64,000 nucleotides of DNA from Mycobacterium neglectum (GTDB lineage Bacteria; Actinomycetota; Actinomycetes; Mycobacteriales; Mycobacteriaceae): assembly GCF_002591975.1 (NCBI RefSeq), contig NZ_NVQE01000022.1, positions 1-64,000 of the forward strand. The letters run 5' to 3'. Of this stretch, positions 1 through 7,505 are shown one piece after another. A program made the position numbers and the translations under genes. The notes below the pieces were generated by a model that was given only the letters and a program-made list of their open reading frames with translations, was not told the DNA's origin and searched no databases. How positions within the stretch are numbered: position 1 is the stretch's first letter; every line of letters starts with the position of its first letter.

Positions 1-26
1 CAGGGTCAGATGTGTATAAGGGGCAG
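1..26 (+). other. Residual sequencing adapter (Nextera/Tn5 mosaic end), not genomic
   Basis: The first 26 bases match the 3' part of the Nextera read-1 transposase adapter at 23 of 26 positions, including an unbroken run GTCAGATGTGTATAAG at 5-20. The final AGACAG appears as GGGCAG. The position at the very edge of the window and the library-specific sequence make this an untrimmed adapter at a contig end. Genomic sequence probably starts at about base 27. Confidence 0.85.
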
Positions 27-28
27 CC

Positions 29-406
29 GTGGCCGCGCTCATGGATATCCCGGAGGCGCTGCCCGTCGGTGTCGCGTTCGAGGGCGGGCTTCAGCCGAAC
101 ACCGTCCTGGCTGCCCGTGCTGTCAGCCAAAGGTTCCCCCAGATCGGCGAGATCGGCGGGGTCCGGCCGGACTCCAAGCCGTGGCATCCGAGCGGCCTGG
201 CGATCGACATCATGATTCCGAACGCCGAGAGCCCTGAGGGCATCGCGCTCGGGGACGAGATCATGGCGTTCGCGCTGGCCAATGCGGGCCGGTTCGGGCT
301 ACAGGATGTGATCTGGCGCGGCACGTACTACACGCCGAGTGGTCCGGCCGGATCGGGCTACGGGCACTACGACCACGTGCACATCACCACGACACCACGA
401 CGCTGA
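29..406 (+). CDS. C-terminal part of a LAS-type (M15-like) zinc metallopeptidase-domain protein
   Basis: This is an open reading frame entering from the left edge; the first triplet is GTG at 29, but the gene is probably cut by the contig end. About 120 residues carry the signature of LAS/VanY-like zinc peptidases: a WHPSGLAID segment (His and Asp as ligands) and a C-terminal HYDHVHI segment (HxH). Many mycobacterial cell-wall proteins carry such a domain at their C-terminus, sometimes as a non-catalytic module, so hydrolysis of peptidoglycan cross-links is inference. The upstream part, including any signal peptide, is not in the window. A strong hairpin follows the stop codon. Confidence 0.65.
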   Translation: MAALMDIPEALPVGVAFEGGLQPNTVLAARAVSQRFPQIGEIGGVRPDSKPWHPSGLAIDIMIPNAESPEGIALGDEIMAFALANAGRFGLQDVIWRGTYYTPSGPAGSGYGHYDHVHITTTPRR

Positions 407-422
407 CCGACGAATCGTAAGC

Positions 423-444
423 CCCCGCAAGGTTCATTGCGGGG
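423..444. terminator. Bidirectional hairpin terminator candidate
   Basis: A perfect 8-bp inverted repeat (CCCCGCAA / TTGCGGGG) with a 6-nt loop lies between two convergent genes that end at 406 (plus) and 453 (minus). There is no long U-tract on either side, as is common in mycobacteria. The position between convergent stop codons supports a shared terminator. Confidence 0.6.
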
Positions 445-452
445 CGTCAGAT

Positions 453-833
453 TCACTGCGGTTGTCGGTAGAAGATCATGCCGCCGTGATGGAGTTCGTT
501 CTCGGTGACGAAGACTCCGTCGGCGGTGAACCCCGAGTCATCCCAGTACTGGATGTTGCTGCCACGCACTTCGTAACGGCCGGTATAGGCGCTCTCGCGT
601 GCGCCCCTGGCTTCGTCGTAGCGTCCACTTGGCAGGAGTTGCTGCCGGATTCGTCCGTCTGCGGTGACCCACATACCCAGATAGCGATGATCGGCCGTGT
701 GTTCCTGTTGGGACGTGGGCACAACCGAGTCGGCGCGGGGCGTTGCCGCCGATTCGCATGCGACGGTGACGAGCAATGCGCAGGCGATCACCACAGACGC
801 CTCAAGTCGACGGACACCTCGTGGTCGACTCAT
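453..833 (-). CDS. Atu4866-family lipoprotein
   Basis: This 126-residue protein starts with basic residues, a hydrophobic stretch and a lipobox-like VTVAC, so it is probably a membrane-anchored lipoprotein. The mature part has the small beta-rich pattern of the Agrobacterium Atu4866 family: LGMWVTADGRIRQ, a central SAYTGRYEV and a C-terminal GMIFYRQ. The biochemical role of this family is not known to me. Its ATG overlaps the stop of the upstream SnoaL-like gene by 4 nt (ATGA), so the two are translated as a coupled pair. Confidence 0.7.
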   Translation of the reverse strand: MSRPRGVRRLEASVVIACALLVTVACESAATPRADSVVPTSQQEHTADHRYLGMWVTADGRIRQQLLPSGRYDEARGARESAYTGRYEVRGSNIQYWDDSGFTADGVFVTENELHHGGMIFYRQPQ

Positions 834-1357
834 GATGGGCGCACTCTTTCCAGAAGCTCGTTCAGCGCCACGAGGTCGAGATATGCCGTCACGCGCACTA
901 CCTGGTCATCGCGCATCGTCATCACCCAGACGTAGCTGTTGACGTAGGGGCGGCCGTCCCGCGCTGTTGCGGTGCCATCCCAGGCCGCCACGACGACATC
1001 GTTCTCGGTGATCAGCTCCCGTATGTTCGCTTGGATCGGCCCGGTGAGGCGAGTCAGGACTGGACCGGCACCGTCCCGTAGGAATTGCGCTCGACTGGTG
1101 TAGGTCGTCTGCCCGACGGCACGCGCGACCGTCCACTGCACGTCCTCGGCCAGGATCGAGTAGAAGCTGTCCTCGCCGCCGACGCCGAGCGCAAACGCGT
1201 CGCGCACCACCTCGGCGTTGCGCTGCTGCTGCCCGGTGCGCACCAGTTCCTCTGCGCTACTGGTCGCACTGAAACCGACCATGGTGACCGCCGCCACCAC
1301 GGTCGCCGCTACGACCGTAACGGCACGCGGAACGCATCGCATGAAGTCAAGTGTCAT
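830..1357 (-). CDS. Exported SnoaL/NTF2-like protein
   Basis: This 175-residue protein has an N-terminal hydrophobic segment (about residues 12-32, ending near TSSAEE) that looks like a Sec signal peptide. The rest is a cone-shaped SnoaL/NTF2-like fold: an early helix with RNAEVVRDAFA, a WTVARAVGQ segment and a final strand pattern VRVTAYLDLVALNELL. Such proteins bind or isomerise small hydrophobic molecules, but no catalytic residue can be assigned here. It heads a two-gene operon with the Atu4866-type lipoprotein (4-nt overlap), suggesting both act at the cell envelope. Confidence 0.65.
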   Translation of the reverse strand: MTLDFMRCVPRAVTVVAATVVAAVTMVGFSATSSAEELVRTGQQQRNAEVVRDAFALGVGGEDSFYSILAEDVQWTVARAVGQTTYTSRAQFLRDGAGPVLTRLTGPIQANIRELITENDVVVAAWDGTATARDGRPYVNSYVWVMTMRDDQVVRVTAYLDLVALNELLERVRPS

Positions 1358-1438
1358 GACACCGAACGTAGAGACACGCGCCCGCGCCTGGCAGGACCCA
1401 GCGCTCCTAGGTTCAAGGCTCAGCCAGGTGGCCGATGT

Positions 1439-2290
1439 CTACCGGGAGACGTCGCGCCGCAGGTTTTGCGTGGCGGTCGCGGCGATGCTGCCCAAGAGCA
1501 CCAGCGCATCGGCGCTCGATGTCGCCGGTTCGGCTTGGTAGACGACGAGCTCCTGACCCGGTGACGATTTTACGGCGAACGTCTGCATGTTCAGCGTGAG
1601 CGTTCCGACAGAGGGATGATGAAACGTCTTCGAGGCCAATGTCTTTCCGCGGGCATCGTGCCTCGCCCACAGCCGTCGGAACTCGTCGCTACGGTTCAAT
1701 AGTTCGGCGAGCACGGCTTGGACCCGGGGATCACCCGGCGCAGCGGTGTACCCGAGCCGGAATCCCGCGACCGAATTCGCTGCGATCGCCTCCCAGTCCG
1801 CGTAGAAGTCGCGGGCACGGGGTTCGGCGAACACCAGCAGCATCAGGTTCCCGCCCGCACCGAATTCCTCGAACAGCGCCTCGGCGAGCGGGTTGGCGGC
1901 CAACACGTCGTAGGCCCTGTTGTAGACCAGCGCGGGATTGTCTGGCCAAGAGGCCATCAGCCGCAATAACGCGGGATCCACCCGGTCCGCCACCCGGGGG
2001 CTCCGTAAGCGAGGCGCGAGGCCTGCCAGCCGAAACAGATGCTGACGTCCTTCGTCGTCGAGCCGCAGCGCAGCGCCGAGCGCATCGAGCACCTGCACCG
2101 ACGGCGCGGTTTCTCGGCCCTGCTCCAGGCGGGCGTAGTAGTCGACGCTGACGCCCGCCAACAGCGCGACCTCTTCGCGGCGAAGCCCTGGCACGCGACG
2201 AAATCCGGTCGAGACCAGGCCCGCGTCATTCGGGCTCACCGACCCTCGCCTGGCGCGTAGGTAATCGCCGAGTTCAGCCACGGTGCCCAC
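1439..2290 (-). CDS. XRE-family regulator with MmyB-like ligand-binding domain
   Basis: A protein of about 283 residues. The N-terminal XRE helix-turn-helix is clear: VPGLRREEVALLAGVS then DYYARLEQGR. It is followed by the roughly 170-residue MmyB-like PAS domain (VYNRAYDVLAANPLAEALF, then a C-terminal HPSVGTLTL). This family typically represses a divergently transcribed oxidoreductase, and here an SDR starts 95 bp away on the other strand. The GTG at 2290 is chosen because homologues start just before the E-L-G-D-Y-L segment; a longer reading to 2443 would cover the SDR start and the palindromes. The inducing ligand cannot be told from sequence. Confidence 0.8.
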   Translation of the reverse strand: MGTVAELGDYLRARRGSVSPNDAGLVSTGFRRVPGLRREEVALLAGVSVDYYARLEQGRETAPSVQVLDALGAALRLDDEGRQHLFRLAGLAPRLRSPRVADRVDPALLRLMASWPDNPALVYNRAYDVLAANPLAEALFEEFGAGGNLMLLVFAEPRARDFYADWEAIAANSVAGFRLGYTAAPGDPRVQAVLAELLNRSDEFRRLWARHDARGKTLASKTFHHPSVGTLTLNMQTFAVKSSPGQELVVYQAEPATSSADALVLLGSIAATATQNLRRDVSR

Positions 2291-2305
2291 CTTAAGCGTG
2301 GGCGT

Positions 2306-2334
2306 CCCAGGCTTCCTGGGTGCGCTGCACCCAG
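2306..2334. promoter_or_regulatory. Two overlapping palindromes in a divergent promoter (XRE operator candidate)
   Basis: CCCAGG-ctt-CCTGGG (2306-2320) and CTGGGTGC-gct-GCACCCAG (2316-2334) are both perfect and share the central CTGGG arm. They lie between the XRE regulator (start 2290, minus) and the SDR (start 2385, plus). Double operator occupancy is the simplest reading; alternative RNA hairpins in the SDR leader are another. Confidence 0.55.
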
Positions 2335-2384
2335 AGAGCGATGGGTCCTGGTGGTGGCAGTGGTGCGGCGGCAGCGTGAAGGGC

Positions 2385-3098
2385 ATGCCAGCAGACAAGG
2401 TCGTTCTCGTCACCGGTGCCAGTAGCGGCATCGGTGAAGCCATCGCCGTTCGCCTCGCCTCCGAAGGACATCACGTCGTAGCAGGAGCCCGACGCGAGGA
2501 CCGGCTCGCTGCACTTGCCCGCCGGGCCGGGCTGGACGTACGCCGCCTCGACGTGACCGACCGCGCCGACGTGGCGGCCTTCGTGGATGGCGCCGTGGCC
2601 GACCACGGACGCGTCGACGTCGTTGTCAACAACGCCGGAGTGATGCCGCTGTCGCGGCTGGACGCACTCCAGGTCGATCAGTGGGATCAGATGATCGACG
2701 TGAACGTACGCGGGCTGCTGAACGGAATCGCCGCCACACTCCCGCACTTCCAGCGCCAGGGCAGCGGACACTTCGTCACGGTGGCCTCCGTCGGTGCGCA
2801 TGAGGTGGTGCCGACAGGGGCGGTGTACTGCGCCACCAAGTTCGCCGCGTGGGCAATCACCGAAGGGCTGCGCCAAGAAGTCGACCCATCCATCAGGGTC
2901 ACTACGGTGTCACCTGGCGTCGTGGAATCCGAACTGGCCGAGTCGATCACCGACGCCGGGGCGGCCGAAGCAATGCGGCAGTATCGTGCGGCATCGATTC
3001 CCGCGGACGCGATCGCCCGAGCCATCTCCTACGCGATCGGCGAACCCGCCGACGTCGACGTCAACGAGCTCATCATCCGGCCCGCCCGCCAGCGCTAG
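2385..3098 (+). CDS. SDR family oxidoreductase (target of the divergent XRE regulator)
   Basis: A 237-residue classical short-chain dehydrogenase. The cofactor motif TGASSGIG lies near the N-terminus, NNAG follows, and the catalytic Ser plus YCATK are present. An Arg after the second strand (GARREDRL) suggests NADP(H) preference. It belongs to the clavaldehyde-dehydrogenase-like SDRs often paired with XRE/MmyB regulators. The ATG at 2385 gives a normal SDR start directly before the first strand. The substrate is unknown. It ends 10 bp from the convergent GntP permease gene. Confidence 0.8.
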   Translation: MPADKVVLVTGASSGIGEAIAVRLASEGHHVVAGARREDRLAALARRAGLDVRRLDVTDRADVAAFVDGAVADHGRVDVVVNNAGVMPLSRLDALQVDQWDQMIDVNVRGLLNGIAATLPHFQRQGSGHFVTVASVGAHEVVPTGAVYCATKFAAWAITEGLRQEVDPSIRVTTVSPGVVESELAESITDAGAAEAMRQYRAASIPADAIARAISYAIGEPADVDVNELIIRPARQR

Positions 3099-3108
3099 GT
3101 GTAGCCGG

Positions 3109-4509
3109 TCAGCTGGCGACTACGTAGACCACCGAAGCCAGTGCGAAAGACATGAAGCCGATGGCCGTGGCGACGACCGTCCACGTCTTCAACGTCGTCA
3201 CCGTGTCGAAACCGCAGAAGCGCCCGATCAACCAGAAGCCGGAGTCGTTCACGTGCGAGAACGTGATCGAGCCGGCGCAGATGCCGACGACGACCGCCGC
3301 CAGCGGGATCGCACCGAGGTTCATCTCGGCCACGGCGGGGGCCATGATCGAACCCGCGGTGGTCGCCGCGACGGTGGCCGAACCCTGCGCGACCCGGAAG
3401 ATGATCGCGACCAGGAATCCGGCAAGCATGACCGGCAGACCCACCGCGTCCAGGCCGTCGGCCAGGGTCTGGCCGATCCCGGTCTCGGTGAGGACTTTGC
3501 CGAAGGCGCCACCCGCACCGGTGATCAGAATGATCGAGCAGACCGGCGCCAGCGCGTCGTCGACGAGATCCTCCAGCAGTCCACCGATCGGTTCGCCGCG
3601 TCGTCGTCGCGGTACGACATACAGCAACACCATGGCCAGCAGGACGGTGATCAAAAGTGCCATCGAAGTCGTCCCGATCAGGCGGGACAGCTGGAACGCG
3701 ATGCTGTCGTCGGCGACGGCGCCATCTGCCTCGAGCGTGGAGAACACCGTGTTGAAGAAGATCAACACCAATGGCAGCAACAGGACGAAGATGACAGTCC
3801 AGAAGCCCGGTCGCTCGTCCTCTGGGTAGTCCTTCGGTTCGCCGAGCAGGTTCGGCACCGGCATGTTCGGATAGCGCTTGGCGATGAGCAGAGCCAGTCG
3901 GTAGCCGGCGAGGTACCACGTCGGCAGGCCGACGAGCAGCGCGATGATGACCACCATTCCGACGTCGGCACCCATCACGGTTGCTGCGGCTGTGGGGCCG
4001 GGGTGGGGCGGTGTCAGCGCGTGCATCATCAGGAAGGCACCGATGGAGGGCAGCACGTAGAGCATGAACGAGCCGCCCAGGCGCCGAGCCACGGTGTAGA
4101 TGATGGGCAGCATCACGATGAAACCGGCGTCCAGGAAGATCGGGAAGGCGTAGAACAGCGAGGCCACGGCGAGAGCCAGTGGCGCCCTGTCCTCACCGAA
4201 CCTCTGCAGCATCTTGTCGGCTAATGTCTGTGCGCCACCGGTCATTTCGACGAGACGCCCGAGTACGGCCCCGAATCCGACGAGCAACGCCACAGTGCCG
4301 ACGGTGGTACTGAAGCCGTCGATGACCACGCTGACTACGTCGCCCATGCTGATGCCGGCGGCGAGACCGGTCAGCACGCTGACCACGATCAGCGAGAAGA
4401 AGGCGTGCAGCCTGACCTTGATGATCAGGAAGAGCAGCACCGCAATGGCGACGAGGGCGATGGCGACAAGCAGGGCGGCGGGCCGCTCGGCAAGAACTAC
4501 TTCATCCAT
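3109..4509 (-). CDS. GntP-family gluconate/sugar-acid:H+ symporter
   Basis: A 466-residue membrane protein with about 12-14 hydrophobic segments and clear GntP-family hallmarks: FPIFLDAGFIVMLPI, MMHALTPPHPGP and a C-terminal THE-like SHVNDSGFW. Members import gluconate, idonate or other aldonates with protons. It is the last gene of a minus-strand operon that begins with a TIM-barrel isomerase-like gene and a dehydrogenase, all divergent from a GntR regulator. The cargo is therefore probably an acid sugar handled by those enzymes and then by the tetrulose kinase/isomerases on the other side. C5 branched or linear aldonates are candidates (inference). Confidence 0.85.
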   Translation of the reverse strand: MDEVVLAERPAALLVAIALVAIAVLLFLIIKVRLHAFFSLIVVSVLTGLAAGISMGDVVSVVIDGFSTTVGTVALLVGFGAVLGRLVEMTGGAQTLADKMLQRFGEDRAPLALAVASLFYAFPIFLDAGFIVMLPIIYTVARRLGGSFMLYVLPSIGAFLMMHALTPPHPGPTAAATVMGADVGMVVIIALLVGLPTWYLAGYRLALLIAKRYPNMPVPNLLGEPKDYPEDERPGFWTVIFVLLLPLVLIFFNTVFSTLEADGAVADDSIAFQLSRLIGTTSMALLITVLLAMVLLYVVPRRRRGEPIGGLLEDLVDDALAPVCSIILITGAGGAFGKVLTETGIGQTLADGLDAVGLPVMLAGFLVAIIFRVAQGSATVAATTAGSIMAPAVAEMNLGAIPLAAVVVGICAGSITFSHVNDSGFWLIGRFCGFDTVTTLKTWTVVATAIGFMSFALASVVYVVAS

Positions 4510-4576
4510 GAGATTTCTTCCGGATTAGCAGACGCGGGAACGGTCGTCAGCGACGCCGACCCCGATCTGGGGTTTG

Positions 4577-5539
4577 TCAGGATCCCTTCGGCGCCGGCCC
4601 GAGTTCGCGCAGCAGATCGCCCATGCGGGAGTAGGCCTTGTTTCGGTAGGCGATGACTGCGGCCTTCGTCTCGTTGTCGAAGTCTCCGGTCAGTCCCTTG
4701 CCGTTCTTGGTGCCCTCGCGTCCGGCGGCGACGGCGTCGGTGAGCAATTTGGGGGTGGCCATGCGATCACCGAATTCGTTCTCCAGGGTGGTGTATCCCT
4801 TGGCGTATACCGGGAGTCCGGCTTGGTCGGCGATGGCGAACGGGCCGAAGAACCCGAGCCGGAAGCCGAAGGTGGTGCGGACGATGGTGTCGACATCCTC
4901 CACCGAGGCCACGCCCTGCTCGACGATGAGAGTCGCCTCCTTCAGCAGTGCGTACTGCAAACGGTTCAGTGCCATGCCGGGTGTGTCGGCGACTTGGGCA
5001 CCTTCACGCCCGGCCCGTACCAGGAGGTCTTTGACCGAGTCGATGACCTCTTGGGTGGTGGCCTCGCCGGCGACCAGCTCGACTCCGGGGATGAACGGCG
5101 CGGGGTTGGAGAAGTGCACGGTGAGGAACCGCTCGGGGTTGCTGACGGCTTCCACCAGAACCTTGACCGGGATGGTGGAGGTGTTGGTACCGATGATCGT
5201 GTCGGGACGTGCACTCTTGCAGATCCGCGCCAGGACTTCCTTTTTGACCTCGGGATCTTCAAAGACGGCCTCCATCACGAAGTCGACATCGGAGACGGCG
5301 TCGTCCAGGCTATCGCCGGCGGTCAGGTTGCTCATGATGGTCTGCGCGCTGCCAGGGTCGAACAGTCCCTGTTCCTCGAATTCCCCGGCCTCCCTCTCCA
5401 ACCGCTTGAGGGCCTCGTGGGTGGCTTCGACGCTGACGTCGGCGATTTGGACCTCGAAGCCGTTCAGGGCGAGGACTTGAGCGATTCCGCCGCCCATGTA
5501 ACCGGCGCCGACGACTGTGACGGTGTTGATCTTGCTCAT
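4577..5539 (-). CDS. 3-hydroxyacyl-CoA-dehydrogenase-family sugar-acid dehydrogenase (candidate)
   Basis: A 320-residue two-domain NAD-dependent dehydrogenase. The N-terminal Rossmann fold has VVGAGYMGGGIAQ with a following Asp (ADVS), indicating NAD. The catalytic pattern VHFSNPAPFIPGVELV keeps the His and Glu of the family, and an all-helical C-terminal domain follows. Relatives include hydroxybutyryl-CoA dehydrogenase but also L-gulonate 3-dehydrogenase and carnitine dehydrogenase. Sitting between a GntP sugar-acid permease and a sugar-isomerase-like TIM barrel, with no CoA-related genes around, C3-oxidation of an aldonate is more likely than fatty acid oxidation. Such a product would be a beta-keto acid prone to decarboxylation. 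Substrate assignment is inference. Confidence 0.75.
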   Translation of the reverse strand: MSKINTVTVVGAGYMGGGIAQVLALNGFEVQIADVSVEATHEALKRLEREAGEFEEQGLFDPGSAQTIMSNLTAGDSLDDAVSDVDFVMEAVFEDPEVKKEVLARICKSARPDTIIGTNTSTIPVKVLVEAVSNPERFLTVHFSNPAPFIPGVELVAGEATTQEVIDSVKDLLVRAGREGAQVADTPGMALNRLQYALLKEATLIVEQGVASVEDVDTIVRTTFGFRLGFFGPFAIADQAGLPVYAKGYTTLENEFGDRMATPKLLTDAVAAGREGTKNGKGLTGDFDNETKAAVIAYRNKAYSRMGDLLRELGPAPKGS

Positions 5540-5562
5540 GCGATGCCCTTCGGGTTTGGAGG

Positions 5563-6483
5563 TCAGGCGAGTGCGGACGAGAGAACTTGCTCGATGTACT
5601 CCCGATTCTCGGCGCAGACGCCCAGGGAGTCAGAGCCGTAGTGCTCGCAGCAGAACGGCCCTGAATAGCCGAGTTCGATTGCCAGACGGATCATCTGGCG
5701 ATAGTTGATGTATCCGTACTTCAACGGCAGCGGAGCGGAGCTATACGCGCCGGTCGCCGGGTCGTAGTCGCGCGAGTAATTCTTGATGTGCCAGAAGTTC
5801 GAGTATGGAAGGACTTTCGCGAACATCTCACTGAAATGTGGCATCGGCCGGTGCAATCGGATCAGGTTGCCCAGATCCGGGTTGAGACCGACGGCATCGT
5901 GGTCCACATCGCGGATGAAGCGGACTGCCTCGTCGGGTGTCCCGATATAGGTGTCCTCGTACATCTCGAGACTGAGTTCGATCCCGTTGGTCCGGGCATG
6001 GTCACCGAGCTGGCGGATGCGTTCCACTGCCAGGTCGCGCAGAGCGGGGTCGTCGACGTGGCCCACGACCAACCAGAACCAGATGTGCTCGCTCTGCTCG
6101 GGCGTGATCGCTTGCATGAAACCGGTGTTCACGATGGTCGCACCGAACGACGGTGCCAGATCGATGAGTCGATGAGCGTCGGCGAGGTTCTGCACACCGT
6201 TTTCAATGTCGACGACAGAGTTGCGGGTCATCGAGATGGAGGAAATTGCCAACCCCTCGTCGCTCAGGACGGTGCGGAATTCCTCGACACGGCTGTCCGA
6301 CAAAGCAGCCAGCGGGACCCAGGCGTCGGTCGGATCGATGTAGTCGAACCCCAGTTCGCGCACCTGGCGCAGTTGTGAGGCCCATACAGCGGCCGGGGCG
6401 TCCTTGATGTGGCCGCCGTCTGGCGCGCGGTTACCGAACCCGAGCATGTTGGCCGAGATCGGCCAGGTGTGAGCTGAATACAT
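5563..6483 (-). CDS. Xylose-isomerase-like TIM-barrel protein (sugar isomerase/epimerase or decarboxylase)
   Basis: This 306-residue protein belongs to the AP-endonuclease-2/sugar-phosphate isomerase superfamily. Metal-ligand-type residues appear at strand ends: LSLEMYEDT (Glu), VGLNPDLGNLIR (Asp), FWHIKNYSRD (His) and FCCEHYGSD (Glu). It is the first gene of the minus-strand wing controlled by the divergent GntR. Enzymes of this superfamily isomerise ketose (phosphates), and some are reported to act on 3-oxo sugar acids, including decarboxylation of 3-oxo-isoapionate to L-erythrulose (from memory of the D-apionate pathways). Because the opposite wing encodes a tetrulose kinase and two tetrulose-phosphate isomerases, a decarboxylase producing a tetrulose would fit. 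Isomerase activity is the alternative. Confidence 0.75.
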   Translation of the reverse strand: MYSAHTWPISANMLGFGNRAPDGGHIKDAPAAVWASQLRQVRELGFDYIDPTDAWVPLAALSDSRVEEFRTVLSDEGLAISSISMTRNSVVDIENGVQNLADAHRLIDLAPSFGATIVNTGFMQAITPEQSEHIWFWLVVGHVDDPALRDLAVERIRQLGDHARTNGIELSLEMYEDTYIGTPDEAVRFIRDVDHDAVGLNPDLGNLIRLHRPMPHFSEMFAKVLPYSNFWHIKNYSRDYDPATGAYSSAPLPLKYGYINYRQMIRLAIELGYSGPFCCEHYGSDSLGVCAENREYIEQVLSSALA

Positions 6484-6520
6484 CTCCGACTTCCGTAGTG
6501 GTCTAAGTCACAAGGCTCTA

Positions 6521-6539
6521 ATCGCATAGGATATAGGAT
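6521..6539. promoter_or_regulatory. GntR operator candidates (divergent promoter)
   Basis: ATCGCATAGGAT (6521-6532) and an overlapping TATAGGAT half-site (6532-6539) lie between the isomerase-like gene (start 6483, minus) and the GntR gene (start 6603). A near-palindromic relative, ATCCTATACGAT, occurs at 7422-7433 ahead of the kinase gene. The consensus ATC-N-(T/C)ATA-N-GAT has the size and symmetry expected of an FCD-type GntR dimer site. Confidence 0.55.
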
Positions 6540-6602
6540 TATCGGGTCCCGCTGTCAACGCAGGCTAAAATTGAGCCCCTGAATCAATGCGGCGTTGGCG
6601 GC

Positions 6603-7412
6603 GTGGCTTCGAGCCCGACGTGTGCGCCGGGTGCCTGCGCCGAAAGGGCTGCGGAAAGGCTGGACGTGGGACCCGATGAGTACCCGGTGGCGGTGCGCAG
6701 CACACTCGTAGACCAAGTTTACGAGCGGCTGATCGAGTTACTGCTCGATGGCACGCTGCAGTCCGGGGACGCGATCAGCATCGATGGAACCGCTCGGCAC
6801 CTGGGTGTCTCGCCAACGCCGGTGCGTGAGGCATTGGCGCGCCTGGAGTCCACGGGCAATGTCATCAGGGTGGCCATGCGCGGGTACCGTGTGCCGGAGA
6901 TGCCGGGCGCCAAGGAGATGGCCGACATCATGGACGCTCGACTGCTCATCGAGCCGCGGATGGCCGAATTGTCCTGCGCCCGAATCGATGCCGACCTCTT
7001 GAACAGCCTCCAAGACGCTATCGACGAGCAGGAGCGCGCACCGCATACTTCCGATGCCGCGGCTATCAGGATGTACCACCGCGCGGACGAGCGGTTTCAC
7101 CGTCTCATCGCAGAACATGCCGACAACAGCGCGCTGTTGCGGGCCTACGATGCGCTGGGCGGCCACGGCCAACGCTTTCGGCTCTTCATCGGAGTGGGGG
7201 TCCAGGATTCCGCCTGCGCGATCGCCGAGCATCGCGAGCTTCTGGCCGCGCTGCGCCGAGGATACGGCCCCGAGGTCTACCGCATCATGCACGCGCACAT
7301 CAGTGGCGTGAAGGAGCGGGCGTTGGCAGAACACGCGCAGGCCGAGCGTATCGAGCAGCGGCGACGCGCACCGAGTCGCGTCAGGGCATCCTTGACTGGC
7401 GCAGCTGACTAA
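6603..7412 (+). CDS. GntR family regulator (FCD type) of the sugar-acid/tetrulose genes
   Basis: A protein of up to 269 residues. The N-terminal winged helix (VDQVYERLIELLLDG, then VSPTPVREALARLES) is typical of GntR, and the C-terminal helical domain fits FCD: MDARLLIEPRMAELS, a central FHRLIAEHADN, and a late HREL and H-AHISG providing the metal-binding His residues. FCD regulators sense small carboxylates or sugar acids. It is divergent from the isomerase-dehydrogenase-GntP operon and lies just upstream of kinase-RpiB-TPI. Matching operator-like sequences sit on both sides of it, so it probably represses both wings and itself. The start is uncertain: ATG 6603 or a GTG near 6666. Confidence 0.8.
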   Translation: MASSPTCAPGACAERAAERLDVGPDEYPVAVRSTLVDQVYERLIELLLDGTLQSGDAISIDGTARHLGVSPTPVREALARLESTGNVIRVAMRGYRVPEMPGAKEMADIMDARLLIEPRMAELSCARIDADLLNSLQDAIDEQERAPHTSDAAAIRMYHRADERFHRLIAEHADNSALLRAYDALGGHGQRFRLFIGVGVQDSACAIAEHRELLAALRRGYGPEVYRIMHAHISGVKERALAEHAQAERIEQRRRAPSRVRASLTGAAD

Positions 7413-7421
7413 GCGCCCGAA

Positions 7422-7433
7422 ATCCTATACGAT
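7422..7433. promoter_or_regulatory. GntR operator candidate upstream of the tetrulose kinase
   Basis: ATCCTATACGAT is a near-perfect 12-bp palindrome (ATC.TATA.GAT) located 73 bp before the kinase ATG. It matches ATCGCATAGGAT in the divergent promoter at 6521-6532. Its place between the regulator stop and the kinase implies that the kinase operon has its own regulated promoter. Confidence 0.5.
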
Positions 7434-7505
7434 CAGGTGATCGCACACGGCGCCGAGCTGTTGGTTCTCACGGGCTGACCCAGGCGCATCCCGAAGGACG
7501 GAACA

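Noticed and set aside
3109..4509. Long plus-strand frame opposite the GntP permease (about 2794-4224)
   Set aside because: Its composition (Arg, Asp, Gln, His rich, no domain pattern) is that of an antisense shadow of a high-GC membrane protein gene; GntP motifs are unambiguous on the minus strand.
4560..4575. Short hairpin CCCC-gatct-GGGG between GntP and the dehydrogenase gene
   Set aside because: A 4-bp stem is too weak and occurs by chance often in DNA of this GC content.
4577..5641. 355-codon plus-strand frame opposite the dehydrogenase
   Set aside because: Gly/Asp/Val-rich antisense translation without motifs; the Rossmann and catalytic segments are on the minus strand.
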